Assembly (NCBI GenBank): GCA_934749845.1 | Contig: CAKVHQ010000005.1 | Span: 31,950 to 95,949, forward strand | Source of the DNA: an uncultured Clostridia bacterium | GTDB lineage: Bacteria > Bacillota > Clostridia > Christensenellales > UBA1242 | DNA: 64,000 nt | Reading direction: 5' to 3' | Shown: positions 31,574 to 40,766 of the stretch, piece by piece | Position numbering within the stretch: position 1 is the stretch's first letter | Layout: each line of letters opens with the position of its first letter | Position numbers and translations under genes: made by a program | Notes under the pieces: model-generated | The model's database searches: none | The model's input: the letters and a program-made list of their open reading frames with translations, nothing else | What the model was told of the DNA's origin: nothing

Positions 31574-32500
31574 ATGAAAACAAGAATTATCACAGGAAGT
31601 TTAATTGGACTAGCTGTTGCTGGTTTCTTTGGACTCAGATTTATTAGTCCTTACTTTTTTGATGCTATGATTGCTATAATCATGGTGTGCGGAGCGGGTG
31701 AAGTTTCAAAAGTTTTTAATCGTAGTGAAAAATACAACAACATGACTCTTGCCACAGTTTTTCCAGTAATGGTAATGACAGGCTTGCTCTTATGTTCACT
31801 TTATGAACTATCATTCCTTTATGCATTGCTTGTTGAAGGCTCGCTTTTTGTGTTGTTTATTTTAATAACACTTTTATGGACAGCCTGTGATAACAAATCT
31901 TTTAATGCTGAAAAAACAGAAGAACAAACAAAAGCAAAGTATGTTGGCAGGAAATTTGGTTATACACTTATAACTTTTGCTTATCCAACATTGATTTTAA
32001 GTACGCTTTATTATATCAACCATTTGGCAGACCTTGGAATGACAAAACAGGAAAGTTTGCTTATTGGTTTTATCGCTTTAATTATGCTTTTTGTAACAAC
32101 AATGCTAACAGATGTTTGCGCATACTTTTTTGGCTCTTTAATTAAAGGTCCAAAACTTTGCCCATACATTAGCCCAAACAAAACAATATCTGGTGCATTT
32201 GGCGGAATTTTTGGAGCAGTTGTTGGTGCAATTTGCACATACTTTGTTTTCACGAGCATAGCACCACTTGCAACAATAATAAATGAGTCGAACTTATTCC
32301 TTTGGGTTGTTATTGCTTATTCTGTTGTTGCTTCTATTATTTCACAAGCGGGAGATATTTTCGCTTCGTGGTTAAAAAGAAGAGCAAGAACTAAAGATTT
32401 TAGTACAATTTTCCCTGGACATGGCGGATTTATGGATAGATGTGACGGACTTGCATTTAATGCTGTGTTAACTTTAATTGTCTTTGCTTTGATTTTTTAA
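31574..32500 (+). CDS. cdsA: Phosphatidate cytidylyltransferase
   Basis: A 308-aa polytopic membrane protein (about eight hydrophobic helices) making CDP-diacylglycerol. The C-terminal family signature is intact: SWLKRRARTKDFSTIFPGHG then GGFMDRCDG. Residues 105-130 form a charged cytosolic loop. Ribosome site TAGGAG. Confidence 0.95.
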   Translation: MKTRIITGSLIGLAVAGFFGLRFISPYFFDAMIAIIMVCGAGEVSKVFNRSEKYNNMTLATVFPVMVMTGLLLCSLYELSFLYALLVEGSLFVLFILITLLWTACDNKSFNAEKTEEQTKAKYVGRKFGYTLITFAYPTLILSTLYYINHLADLGMTKQESLLIGFIALIMLFVTTMLTDVCAYFFGSLIKGPKLCPYISPNKTISGAFGGIFGAVVGAICTYFVFTSIAPLATIINESNLFLWVVIAYSVVASIISQAGDIFASWLKRRARTKDFSTIFPGHGGFMDRCDGLAFNAVLTLIVFALIF

Positions 32501-32549
32501 TTATAAAAATTCTCAACTTGAATATAATTAGTTATTGGAGTAGCAAAAA

Positions 32550-33872
32550 TTGATAGTTTTATATATATTGTTAGCACTTTTAGTTTTACTTATGATGGTT
32601 ACCATTCATGAGTTTGGACATTATGTTGCTGGCAAAATTTTAGGATTTAAAATAAATGAATTTGCGATAGGCTTTGGACCAAGCCTTTATTCGCATAAAT
32701 GCAAAAGTGGAGAAATTTTTTCAATACGACTTTTCCCATTAGGCGGATATTGTGCATTTGAAGGCGAAGAAGGTGGCAGTGATAACAAAGGTGCGTTTTT
32801 AAAACAAAAACCATGGAAAAGGCTAATCGTGCTTTTTAATGGTGCGTTTTTCAACTTTATTTCTGCAATAATTTTCTGTTTTATAATGCTTGTTAGCGTT
32901 GGCTATGACATTCCAAAAGTCTATTCGGTGGATAGCGTTGTTAGAATTGACAGCGTGGTTTATGATATAAGCGAAGGTGGGCATTCAACCGCAATTTTTG
33001 AATTTAAAGAAAACGATAAAATTATAAAAATAAACGGAGAAGAAGTTTCAAAATATATCAATCAAGACAGCGTTACAAAAGAACAACTTGCTTCTTTGAT
33101 TTCGATTGTAACAAAAGAAAGCACTTCAACAAACGGAACTTTAACATTAACTGTTGAAAGAAAAGATGAATCACTTCCAAATCCGGTTGTTTACTATACT
33201 AAACAAACAAATAAAGGCGAAGGCGATAATTACCTTCAAAAAGGCGATGTAATTTTAAAGGTTAATGGAACGAACATTGACTTTATAAAAGATAACTATT
33301 TTAATAAATTAGTTCAAAATGCAACAAAAAATGGCGATACTGTTGAACTTACTGTTAAGCGAAATGGAAAGCAAGTTCCATTAACACTAAACTTGTATGA
33401 AACAGGCTTTGCCGATAGCGATGGAAATTATTCAAAGGCTATTGGGGTAAGTAGCACAGCATATAAATTTACTTTTGGCGAGTCACTGGCACGATGTGTG
33501 CCATACACTTTTGGCTTTTCATGGAAAGTTTTAGGGGCTCTTGGCTCGATAATCACTGGAAAAGTTGGTTTAAGTGATGTTGGCGGACCAATTTATACTA
33601 TTGGCACGATTGCTAATTTGTCAGCACAAAGTTGGACATATTTCTTAACACTTTTACCTTTGATTGCTGCAAACTTGGCAATTTTCAACTGGTTGCCATT
33701 CCCAGCACTTGACGGAAGCAAAATGGTTTTAACAACAATAGAATGGATAAAGGGCAAGCCATTGTTCAGCCAAAAAACTGAAAATTTAATTCACACAATA
33801 GGATTTATCTTGTTGCTTGGACTTGTGTTTATTGCCGATTTTTATCATATAATTGTTGGCATATTTAAGTAG
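32550..33872 (+). CDS. rseP: RseP-type site-2 zinc metalloprotease
   Basis: A 440-aa intramembrane protease. HEFGH is in the first helix (VTIHEFGHYVAG, about 20-31); the second metal-binding motif is near the end (WLPFPALDGSKM). Between them the sequence is longer than usual and holds two PDZ-like segments (about 130-200 and 225-290, the second with LQKGDVILKVNGTNID). TTG start with TTGGAG upstream. The position after cdsA is standard. Confidence 0.94.
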   Translation: MIVLYILLALLVLLMMVTIHEFGHYVAGKILGFKINEFAIGFGPSLYSHKCKSGEIFSIRLFPLGGYCAFEGEEGGSDNKGAFLKQKPWKRLIVLFNGAFFNFISAIIFCFIMLVSVGYDIPKVYSVDSVVRIDSVVYDISEGGHSTAIFEFKENDKIIKINGEEVSKYINQDSVTKEQLASLISIVTKESTSTNGTLTLTVERKDESLPNPVVYYTKQTNKGEGDNYLQKGDVILKVNGTNIDFIKDNYFNKLVQNATKNGDTVELTVKRNGKQVPLTLNLYETGFADSDGNYSKAIGVSSTAYKFTFGESLARCVPYTFGFSWKVLGALGSIITGKVGLSDVGGPIYTIGTIANLSAQSWTYFLTLLPLIAANLAIFNWLPFPALDGSKMVLTTIEWIKGKPLFSQKTENLIHTIGFILLLGLVFIADFYHIIVGIFK

Positions 33873-33899
33873 AAAGCGTGTTTAAACAAAGGAGAAAAT

Positions 33900-35414
33900 T
33901 TGGAAAAGATTATTGATTATTTATCTTCACAAGGTTGCAAAATTGACTGTTTGCAACTTTTTAGTGTTAAATATAGCCCAGCATTAAATACGCTTAATGT
34001 CGTTTTTTCCTCGCCTGTTGAGTATTCGCAAGAGGATTGTGAAAAAATTAACAATAGCGTAATAAAGTTTGTTGAAAACAGATGTGAAGTGCAAGTTAAA
34101 ATAAAAAAACAAACTATATCTGCCGATAGTTGCGAAATGCTAATTAAAAAACTATTAACAAACAATGCAATTTACTCCACGATTTTTGACTTAAATAACA
34201 TTAGCGTAAAACTTTCTCAAAATTTATCTGCTCAAATTGCTTTATGCGTGGATAGCTCGGGTTTTGGCGAGCAAGAAAAGGAAAGATTTGAACATCAATG
34301 CGAGTCGCTTTTAACACCTTATGGTGTTAATTCGCTTGAATTTACCTATGGAAATTTCTCAAAAAATTACGAGCAAATTTTGTCTAGCAGAAGAGAAGTC
34401 TTTAATGAAGAAACTGTTGAAACTCCAAAGACGATTTCCGTTTCTTTCGTCAAGGAATATTTAGGAAAAATGGATAGTCCATGCGATACTATCTTGCCTG
34501 AAAATGTTCAAAGTGGTCAAAAGAACATTTTTGTTGCGGGTCAGTTTGCTGGCTTACAAGAGTTTACAAAGAAAAAAGAAGAAACAGGCAAAGAAACTAA
34601 ATATTATAAGTTCAATTTGGTAAGTGAAGAATCTAAAATTGAATGTGTGTGCTTTTTGAAAAACGGTGAGGACCTTAAAAATCTCGAACAAAACCAAAAA
34701 GTTGTTGTTTTGGCAGATAGCGATGAGTTTAGGGGAGCGGTAAGTTTGCGTGTTCGTGGACTATCGCTTTGCAAATTTGATTTTCCTAAAAAGCAAGTTA
34801 AAACAGCAAGCAAAACATACAAGTTAATCAAGCCCGAGCCTTTTGTTTCAAAAGAGCAAATAAGTTTTTTGGAACAAGCAGAGCAAATACATAGCAAGTA
34901 TTTATTAAACAATAAATTTGTGGTATTCGACCTTGAAACAACCGGACTTAATTTTAACACCTGCAAAATTATTGAAATTGGTGCTGCAAAAATAGAAAAT
35001 GGAAAAATCACAGAAGTTTTTTCAACTTTTGTTAATCCAGAATGTCATATTCCCGAAGAAGCAACGAAAACAAATAATATTACAGACGACATGGTTAAAG
35101 ACGCACCAACATTCGAGCAAGCCTTTCCTGATTTTTATAAATTTATTGAAGGAACAACTTTGGTTGCGCACAACATAAATTTCGATTTTCCTTTTATTTC
35201 GTATTATGCAAAACCGCTGGGTTATATCTTAAACAACCCCACTCAAGATACTATGTTAATTGCTCAAAAACACCTTGGTCAACTCAAGCACTTTAAATTA
35301 TCCACGGTGTGTGATTTCTTGGGTGTGAGCCTTATTGGCGCGCACAGAGCCGTTAATGATACTGTCGCAACTGCAAAAGTTTTCATTAAACTTATAGAAA
35401 AGTACGGAATTTAA
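33900..35414 (+). CDS. PolC-like protein: N-terminal, OB and 3'-5' exonuclease regions only
   Basis: 504 aa, in the slot of polC between rseP and nusA. The exonuclease domain (about 339-504) is intact with DEDDh residues: FDLETTG, VAHNINFDFPF and HRAVNDTVATA. It resembles the PolC proofreading domain. Upstream lies an OB-like region (about 205-295) and a PolC-N-like region. There is no PHP domain, no polymerase palm/fingers, and the protein ends normally with a stop just before the nusA promoter. The missing ~900 residues are not nearby. It therefore cannot be the replicative polymerase; it may be a stand-alone proofreading or repair exonuclease. TTG start after AAAGGAG. Confidence 0.85.
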   Translation: MEKIIDYLSSQGCKIDCLQLFSVKYSPALNTLNVVFSSPVEYSQEDCEKINNSVIKFVENRCEVQVKIKKQTISADSCEMLIKKLLTNNAIYSTIFDLNNISVKLSQNLSAQIALCVDSSGFGEQEKERFEHQCESLLTPYGVNSLEFTYGNFSKNYEQILSSRREVFNEETVETPKTISVSFVKEYLGKMDSPCDTILPENVQSGQKNIFVAGQFAGLQEFTKKKEETGKETKYYKFNLVSEESKIECVCFLKNGEDLKNLEQNQKVVVLADSDEFRGAVSLRVRGLSLCKFDFPKKQVKTASKTYKLIKPEPFVSKEQISFLEQAEQIHSKYLLNNKFVVFDLETTGLNFNTCKIIEIGAAKIENGKITEVFSTFVNPECHIPEEATKTNNITDDMVKDAPTFEQAFPDFYKFIEGTTLVAHNINFDFPFISYYAKPLGYILNNPTQDTMLIAQKHLGQLKHFKLSTVCDFLGVSLIGAHRAVNDTVATAKVFIKLIEKYGI

Positions 35415-35424
35415 GAAAAAATGC

Positions 35425-35453
35425 TTGCATAGATATAATATCTATGGTAAAAT
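35425..35453 (+). promoter_or_regulatory. Promoter of the nusA-infB operon
   Basis: TTGCAT, 17-nt spacer, TAAAAT. Predicted start near 35460. Confidence 0.8.
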
Positions 35454-35470
35454 TTTTAAGACTAGTTATT

Positions 35471-35515
35471 TGAGCACGGGCAAAACCCGTGCTCAAAGTT
35501 TGATTAGCAAACTTT
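35471..35515 (+). promoter_or_regulatory. Two stacked hairpins in the nusA leader
   Basis: TGAGCACGGG/CCCGTGCTCA, a perfect 10-bp stem with loop CAAAA (35471-35495), directly abutting AAAGTTTG/CAAACTTT (35495-35515), which runs into TTTTG. The first is the most GC-rich stem in the region. No T-run follows the first; the second has a short one. Candidate attenuator or pause site for NusA self-control. Confidence 0.5.
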
Positions 35516-35532
35516 TGTTAAGGAGAAAGAAT

Positions 35533-36651
35533 ATGATTAGTAAAGATTTCTTTGAAGCATTAAATGATTTTGAAGCTGAAAGAAAGATTAAAAAAGAAGT
35601 GTTTTTGGAAGCACTTGAAACAGCACTCACAAGTGCCTATAAAAAGAATTATGGAGAAGCAAAAAGTGCTGTTGTAAAATTAAATCCAGAAAAACACACA
35701 ATCAAAATTTATAGTTATAAAACAGTGGTTGAAAATGTTGAAGACCCAGACAAAGAAATTTCACTTGAAGATGCAAAACAAATAAAATCATCTTACAAAA
35801 TTGGTTCAGTGGTGGAAACAGAAGAAACTCCAAAAGACTTTGGAAGAATTGCTGCCCAAACTGCAAAGCAAGTTGTTATGCAAAAAATTCGTGAAGCAGA
35901 AAAAATGATAACTTTAAGCGAAATTGCAGAGAAGCAAGACACATTAACCACTGGTGTTGTTAAAAAAATTGACGGAACAAATGTTTTTGTTGAGATTGGT
36001 TCAACCGAAGCATTGATGAGCGAAAAAGACCAAATTCCTGGAGAAAGATATCATATTGGAGATAGAATTAAAGTTTATGTTAAGAAAATTCCAGACGATT
36101 TCCAAGGCTCTTTAGTTCAAGTTTCAAGGTCTCATGTTAACTTTGTTAAAAAGTTGTTTGAACTTGAAGTTCCAGAAATTGAAAATGGCGAAATTGTTAT
36201 TGAGTCAATTTCAAGAGAGGCTGGTTCAAGAACAAAACTTGCAGTTTCATCAAGCAATCCAAACCTTGATGTTATCGGTGCCTGTGTTGGCAATAAGGGT
36301 ATGAGAATTAACAGTATTGTTGAGGAACTTAATGGCGAAAAAATCGACCTTGTTGAATATAGTGACGACACACTTGTGTTTGTTGAAAGAGCATTAAGCC
36401 CAGCAAAAGTAATTAAGGTTGAAATGATTGGCGAAGGTCAAGCAAGAGCCATTGTTCCAGATGATGTGCTTTCACTTGCTATTGGTCGTCAAGGACAAAA
36501 CGTTAAACTTGCTGCAAGACTTGCTCACTGCAAGATTGATGTTAAACCAGAATCCGAAATGAAAAAACTAGAAAGCCAAAAAGCACATACTGACGAGTTT
36601 AAATTTGACGAAAATTTAAGCCTTGATGATATGTTTAAAGATGAGGAATAG
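35533..36651 (+). CDS. nusA: Transcription termination/antitermination factor NusA
   Basis: 372 aa. N-terminal RNAP-binding domain (1-130), S1 domain (about 135-200; TTGVVKKIDGTNVFVEIG), then KH1 and KH2 (GACVGNKGMRINSIVEELNGEKIDLVEYS; SLAIGRQGQNVKLAARL), and a short acidic tail. The extra acidic repeats of proteobacterial NusA are absent, as in Firmicutes. The start at 35533 (AAGGAG upstream) is preferred to an in-frame codon at 35425 that would lie in the promoter. rimP, normally before nusA, is absent. Confidence 0.96.
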   Translation: MISKDFFEALNDFEAERKIKKEVFLEALETALTSAYKKNYGEAKSAVVKLNPEKHTIKIYSYKTVVENVEDPDKEISLEDAKQIKSSYKIGSVVETEETPKDFGRIAAQTAKQVVMQKIREAEKMITLSEIAEKQDTLTTGVVKKIDGTNVFVEIGSTEALMSEKDQIPGERYHIGDRIKVYVKKIPDDFQGSLVQVSRSHVNFVKKLFELEVPEIENGEIVIESISREAGSRTKLAVSSSNPNLDVIGACVGNKGMRINSIVEELNGEKIDLVEYSDDTLVFVERALSPAKVIKVEMIGEGQARAIVPDDVLSLAIGRQGQNVKLAARLAHCKIDVKPESEMKKLESQKAHTDEFKFDENLSLDDMFKDEE

Positions 36652-36654
36652 TTA

Positions 36655-36909
36655 GTGACGACTGAAAGAACATGCATAGTTTGCAGAAATAAAAAAGATA
36701 AAAGTGAATTAACTAGAATTGTTTTGGATAAAACAGGTCAAATTAAAGTTGAAAAAAATAAAAAATTAGATGGCCGAGGTGCATATATATGTAAGGAAGA
36801 TATATGCCTTGACAAACTATTAAAAACTCACGCACTAAATCGAACTTTCAAACGAAATTTCAATGATAAAGTTTATTTAGACTTAATTGATGAAATAAAA
36901 AAAGCGTAA
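36655..36909 (+). CDS. ylxR: YlxR family RNA-binding protein (RnpM)
   Basis: 84 aa. TERTCIVCRNKKDKSELTRIV at the start with CxxC, then DGRGAYICKEDIC. The family has been linked to RNase P modulation in Bacillus. GTG start 3 nt after nusA; infB follows. The L7Ae-like ylxQ gene often present between them is missing. Confidence 0.93.
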   Translation: MTTERTCIVCRNKKDKSELTRIVLDKTGQIKVEKNKKLDGRGAYICKEDICLDKLLKTHALNRTFKRNFNDKVYLDLIDEIKKA

Positions 36910-36925
36910 GCAAAAGGAGAAATTT

Positions 36926-39400
36926 GTGGCAGAATACACACAACAACATGAAGTTAAGCAAAATTCAGGCAGTTTGGATAATTTAAAAAGGCTGGCTGGT
37001 CTTTGCAATTCAAACAAAATTGGCACATTGGTTGCAGAAATAAAGAAAGTTGGGCAAGTTTTAGGAAACTTGCAATCTCAAATTGACGATAAATTGTCAT
37101 CTTTGGGCGAAAAGAAAATTGAAGCACCAAAAACTGAAAAAGTAGAGGTTAATGAAAAAGCACAAGCAAGAAATTTTGTTGAAAGACGAGAAACTAATCA
37201 ACAAAGTCGCCCTGTGACCAATAATTTTTCATCAACTAGACAAAATGGTTTTGTGCCTAGGGATAATAAGGGCGGATTTAACAAGAATGGCTTTAACAAA
37301 CCAAATGGTTTTAATAAAGACGGCCGTCCATTTTCGCAACAAAAACCATTTAATAAAAATGGTCAACAAGGTGCGTTTAATAAGCCTTTTGCTAAACCTA
37401 ATTTTAGAAAAGCCCAAGAGCCACAAATTGATTTAAACTCAATTTTGAAAGAACAGCAAAACAGAAATTTTGGTAATAAAAAGAAAACTCACGATAACCC
37501 TCAAGAGCACAAATCCATGAGCAAGAAGGCACAAATGAGATTTAATGTTGCCGAAATGGATGAAGATGATGAAGACAAACTTGCAAGGCGTTATAAATCA
37601 AGAAGAAAAGCCGAAGTTAAAGTGGAACAACAAATTGCAGTAATCGACCACGCAGTAATAACAAGCGAGAACATGACAGTTAAAGATTTTAGTGAAAAAA
37701 TTGGAAAACCAGTTGCAGAAATTGTTAAAAAGTTGTTCATTCTTGGAATTATGGCAACGATAAACAGCAAAATTGATTTTGACACTGCAGAACTTGTTGC
37801 AAACGATTTTGGTATTACTCTTGAAAACAACATTCAAGCGTCACAAGAAGAGTTGCTTGAACAAGTTATGAAAGCAAACGAGCAAGAAGATGAAAAATAC
37901 CTTGAAAACAGACCTCCAGTTGTAACTGTTATGGGTCACGTTGACCATGGTAAAACCTCTCTTCTTGATGCAATAAGAAAAACCAATGTTGTTAGTGGTG
38001 AAGCAGGTGGTATTACTCAAAGTATCGGTGCTTACACTGTAAACTATAAAGGTCAAAAAATCACATTTATTGATACTCCTGGTCACGCTGCCTTCACAGC
38101 AATGCGTGCTAGAGGTGCACAATTAACCGACATTGCAATTTTGGTTGTTGCAGCAGACGACGGCGTTATGCCACAAACTGTTGAAGCAATAAATCATATC
38201 AAAGCAGCAAATGTTCCTATGATTGTTGCTATTAACAAAATGGATAAACCAGAAGCAAATCCAGACAGAGTTAAACAAGAACTTGCCAACGAGAATGTTC
38301 TTTGCGAAGAATGGGGTGGAGATACAATCTGCGTTCCAATAGCAGCAAAGAAAGGCGAAGGAATTGACAAATTGCTTGAAATGGTAACATTAGTTGCCGA
38401 AGTTCAAGACTTAAAGGCAAACCCACATCGTGATGCAGTGGGTGCGGTTATTGAGGCTAAACTTGATAAGGGTAAAGGTCCAGTTGCATCAGTTTTAATT
38501 CAAAATGGAACATTAAAAGTGGGCGACACTGTTGTTTCAGGCACAGCGTTTGGTAGAATTAGAGCAATGCTTGACGAAAATGGAAAAAATGTTCAAAAAG
38601 CAACTCCTTCAATGCCTGTTTCCATTTTGGGCTTAGACCAAGTCCCAAGTGCTGGCGACAAACTTATGGTTATTGACGAAAAAACATCAAAACTTTTGAT
38701 TGCCGAAAGAAAAAATAAAATTAAGCAAGAAAAAGTTAACTCAACAAGTGCTGTAAGTCTTGAAGAATTTATGAACAAGGCAAAAGAAGGCACTTTGAAA
38801 AATCTTAATGTTATTATTAAAGCCGATGTTCAAGGCTCTGCCGAAGCACTTAAACAAAGCATTAGCAAAATTAAAAACGAAGAAGTTAAAATTTCATGTG
38901 TACATGTGGGTGTTGGTGCAATTAACGAAAGTGATATCGTGCTTGCAAAGGCATCTAATGCTGTGGTTATTGGCTTTAATGTTAGACCAGAAGCAAAGGC
39001 AAAAGCGGTTGCTGAACATGAAAAAATTGAAATTAAAACATATAGCGTTATTTACGAATGTATTGAAGATTTGGAAGCAACAATTCATGGAATGATGGCA
39101 CCTAAATATAAGGAAGTTATCAATGGTCATGCCGAAGTTAGAAAAGTGTTTAACTTGTCTTCTCAAGGCAAAATTGCTGGTTCATATGTTACCGATGGTA
39201 GAATTGGTAGAAATAACTATGCTCGTGTTATTAGAAACGGAGAAACTGTTTTGGAAACACAAATTATTGGCTTGAAAATACAAAAAGATGAAGCAAAAGA
39301 AGTTAATAAAACCTTTGAATGTGGTATTAAACTTGCCGACGACTTTGACATTAAAGAACTTGATGTTATTGAGGCATACACAAAAGAAAGAATTAACTAA
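36926..39400 (+). CDS. infB: Translation initiation factor IF-2
   Basis: An 824-aa GTPase that places initiator tRNA. The first 200 residues are low-complexity, with repeats of F, N, K and G (FNKNGFNKPNGFNKDG), then the IF2-N domain, then G1 GHVDHGKTS (about 335), DTPGHAAFT (about 383), NKMDKP (about 437), and domains II-IV ending normally. GTG start with AAAGGAG. The disordered N-terminal region differs in composition from the rest but is typical in position. Confidence 0.96.
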   Translation: MAEYTQQHEVKQNSGSLDNLKRLAGLCNSNKIGTLVAEIKKVGQVLGNLQSQIDDKLSSLGEKKIEAPKTEKVEVNEKAQARNFVERRETNQQSRPVTNNFSSTRQNGFVPRDNKGGFNKNGFNKPNGFNKDGRPFSQQKPFNKNGQQGAFNKPFAKPNFRKAQEPQIDLNSILKEQQNRNFGNKKKTHDNPQEHKSMSKKAQMRFNVAEMDEDDEDKLARRYKSRRKAEVKVEQQIAVIDHAVITSENMTVKDFSEKIGKPVAEIVKKLFILGIMATINSKIDFDTAELVANDFGITLENNIQASQEELLEQVMKANEQEDEKYLENRPPVVTVMGHVDHGKTSLLDAIRKTNVVSGEAGGITQSIGAYTVNYKGQKITFIDTPGHAAFTAMRARGAQLTDIAILVVAADDGVMPQTVEAINHIKAANVPMIVAINKMDKPEANPDRVKQELANENVLCEEWGGDTICVPIAAKKGEGIDKLLEMVTLVAEVQDLKANPHRDAVGAVIEAKLDKGKGPVASVLIQNGTLKVGDTVVSGTAFGRIRAMLDENGKNVQKATPSMPVSILGLDQVPSAGDKLMVIDEKTSKLLIAERKNKIKQEKVNSTSAVSLEEFMNKAKEGTLKNLNVIIKADVQGSAEALKQSISKIKNEEVKISCVHVGVGAINESDIVLAKASNAVVIGFNVRPEAKAKAVAEHEKIEIKTYSVIYECIEDLEATIHGMMAPKYKEVINGHAEVRKVFNLSSQGKIAGSYVTDGRIGRNNYARVIRNGETVLETQIIGLKIQKDEAKEVNKTFECGIKLADDFDIKELDVIEAYTKERIN

Positions 39401-39402
39401 AC

Positions 39403-39427
39403 ACATTCTCGCTTAATGCGAGAATGT
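39403..39427 (+). other. Strong hairpin between infB and rbfA
   Basis: ACATTCTCGC/GCGAGAATGT, 10-bp perfect stem with loop TTAAT, followed only by TTTA. Too short a T-run for a sure terminator; possibly a partial terminator or a processing/stability element. Confidence 0.55.
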
Positions 39428-39445
39428 TTAATATTGGAGGAATTT

Positions 39446-39790
39446 ATGTCTAAAAATAGAATGGATTTAATTAACAGTGAAATTCAAAAAGCACTTTCAC
39501 ACACTTTAACTTATGACATGCACAACGAGGCTTTAAAGGGAGTTATTGTTTCTGTAACAAAAGTTGACACGACGCCAGATTTAAAATATGCAAAAGTTTA
39601 TTTAAGCATTTTTCCAGACAATAATAAAGAAGAAATTTTTAACACTATTAAGTCAAGCGTAACTTTTTTAAGAAGAGAAGTTGCAAGAAATGTTAAATTA
39701 AGAATCACACCAGAACTTCACATTTTGCTTGATGATTCGTTAGAATACTCTCAAAAAATTGATGAGTTGTTTTCTAAAATTAAAAAGTAG
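39446..39790 (+). CDS. rbfA: Ribosome-binding factor A
   Basis: 114 aa. KH-like RbfA fold with RMDLINSEIQKALSHTL at the start, then VSVTKVDTTPDLKYAKVYLSIF and RREVARNVKLRITPELHILLDDSLEYSQKIDELF. It assists 30S maturation near the 16S 5' helix. The start at 39446 follows TTGGAGG and drops a 10-residue upstream in-frame stretch that overlaps the preceding hairpin. Confidence 0.95.
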   Translation: MSKNRMDLINSEIQKALSHTLTYDMHNEALKGVIVSVTKVDTTPDLKYAKVYLSIFPDNNKEEIFNTIKSSVTFLRREVARNVKLRITPELHILLDDSLEYSQKIDELFSKIKK

Positions 39791-39800
39791 TAGGTGAAAA

Positions 39801-40766
39801 GTGAAGTTTGAAAATATTGTTAAAGAAATTTTAAAGCATAGTACTATTGCGCTCTTTTCGCACCAAAAAAGTGACGGAGATGCTATTGGAAGTTGTATTG
39901 CGCTTAAATTAGCCCTTGAAAAAGTTGGCAAAAAAGTTGAAATTTTTATCCAAAAGCCAATACATCGAAACTTTGAGTTTTTAGGTGCAAAAAAGTATAT
40001 AGATAATGGTGGCAGTAAAAAGTTTGACCTTGCAATTTCACTTGATTGTCCAAACAGCAAGCGTATGGGCATATACGAGAAAAAGTTTTTATCAATAAAA
40101 AATAGCATCGCTATCGACCATCACGCAGACTTTGAAAATTTTGCTAATTTAAACTATGCTGATTCTAGTAGTTCAAGCACTTGCTTGATTATTTATCAAT
40201 TACTTTTATACATGCAAATCGAGATTGACAGTCAAATTGCTTTATGTTTGTATGCTGGAATGGCAACCGACACAGGCAGATTTAATCATGGAAACATGAA
40301 TAGTGAACTTTTTATGGCTGTTGCACAACTATATAAAACAGGATTTGATTTTGAACTTGCGAATTATACTTTGTTTAAAAGACAGAGCAAAAACGAATTT
40401 GAATTATATAAAACTGCACTTAATAAACTAAAACTATTTGAAAATGACAAAATTGGAATAATAATGCTTGTTAAAGAAGACTTTGAAAAGACAGGAACTA
40501 CTCCACTTGACACCTTCAGGATAATTGACACAATAACGAGTATTGAAACAATTAAACTAGCATGCGTAATTTCACAAGATGACGAAAAAGAATTTTTAGT
40601 TTCAATTAGGTCGCGAGAAAACTATAACGCACAAAATGTTGCAAAAGAGTTTGGCGGTGGTGGACATATTAAAGCGTCAGGTTGCAAAATCTTGGAAAAT
40701 CAAGATGTGGCATTTAGTCAATTACTAAAAGCATGTAAAAAAGAGATAAAAAGGGTAGAAAACTAA
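39801..40766 (+). CDS. nrnA: DHH family nanoRNase/pAp phosphatase NrnA
   Basis: A 321-aa bifunctional oligoribonuclease and 3'-phosphoadenosine 5'-phosphate phosphatase. DHH-domain motifs: SHQKSDGDAIGSCIALKLAL, SLDCPNS and IAIDHHADFENFA; DHHA1 C-terminal domain with FGGGGHIKASGCK. GTG start after TAGGTG. It overlaps truB by one base, as in the common rbfA-nrnA-truB order. Confidence 0.94.
   Translation: MKFENIVKEILKHSTIALFSHQKSDGDAIGSCIALKLALEKVGKKVEIFIQKPIHRNFEFLGAKKYIDNGGSKKFDLAISLDCPNSKRMGIYEKKFLSIKNSIAIDHHADFENFANLNYADSSSSSTCLIIYQLLLYMQIEIDSQIALCLYAGMATDTGRFNHGNMNSELFMAVAQLYKTGFDFELANYTLFKRQSKNEFELYKTALNKLKLFENDKIGIIMLVKEDFEKTGTTPLDTFRIIDTITSIETIKLACVISQDDEKEFLVSIRSRENYNAQNVAKEFGGGGHIKASGCKILENQDVAFSQLLKACKKEIKRVEN

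Noticed and set aside
35425..35532. 36-residue in-frame extension of NusA
   Set aside because: It begins in the -35 box and crosses the leader hairpins; the ATG at 35533 has AAGGAG and the usual NusA N-terminus.
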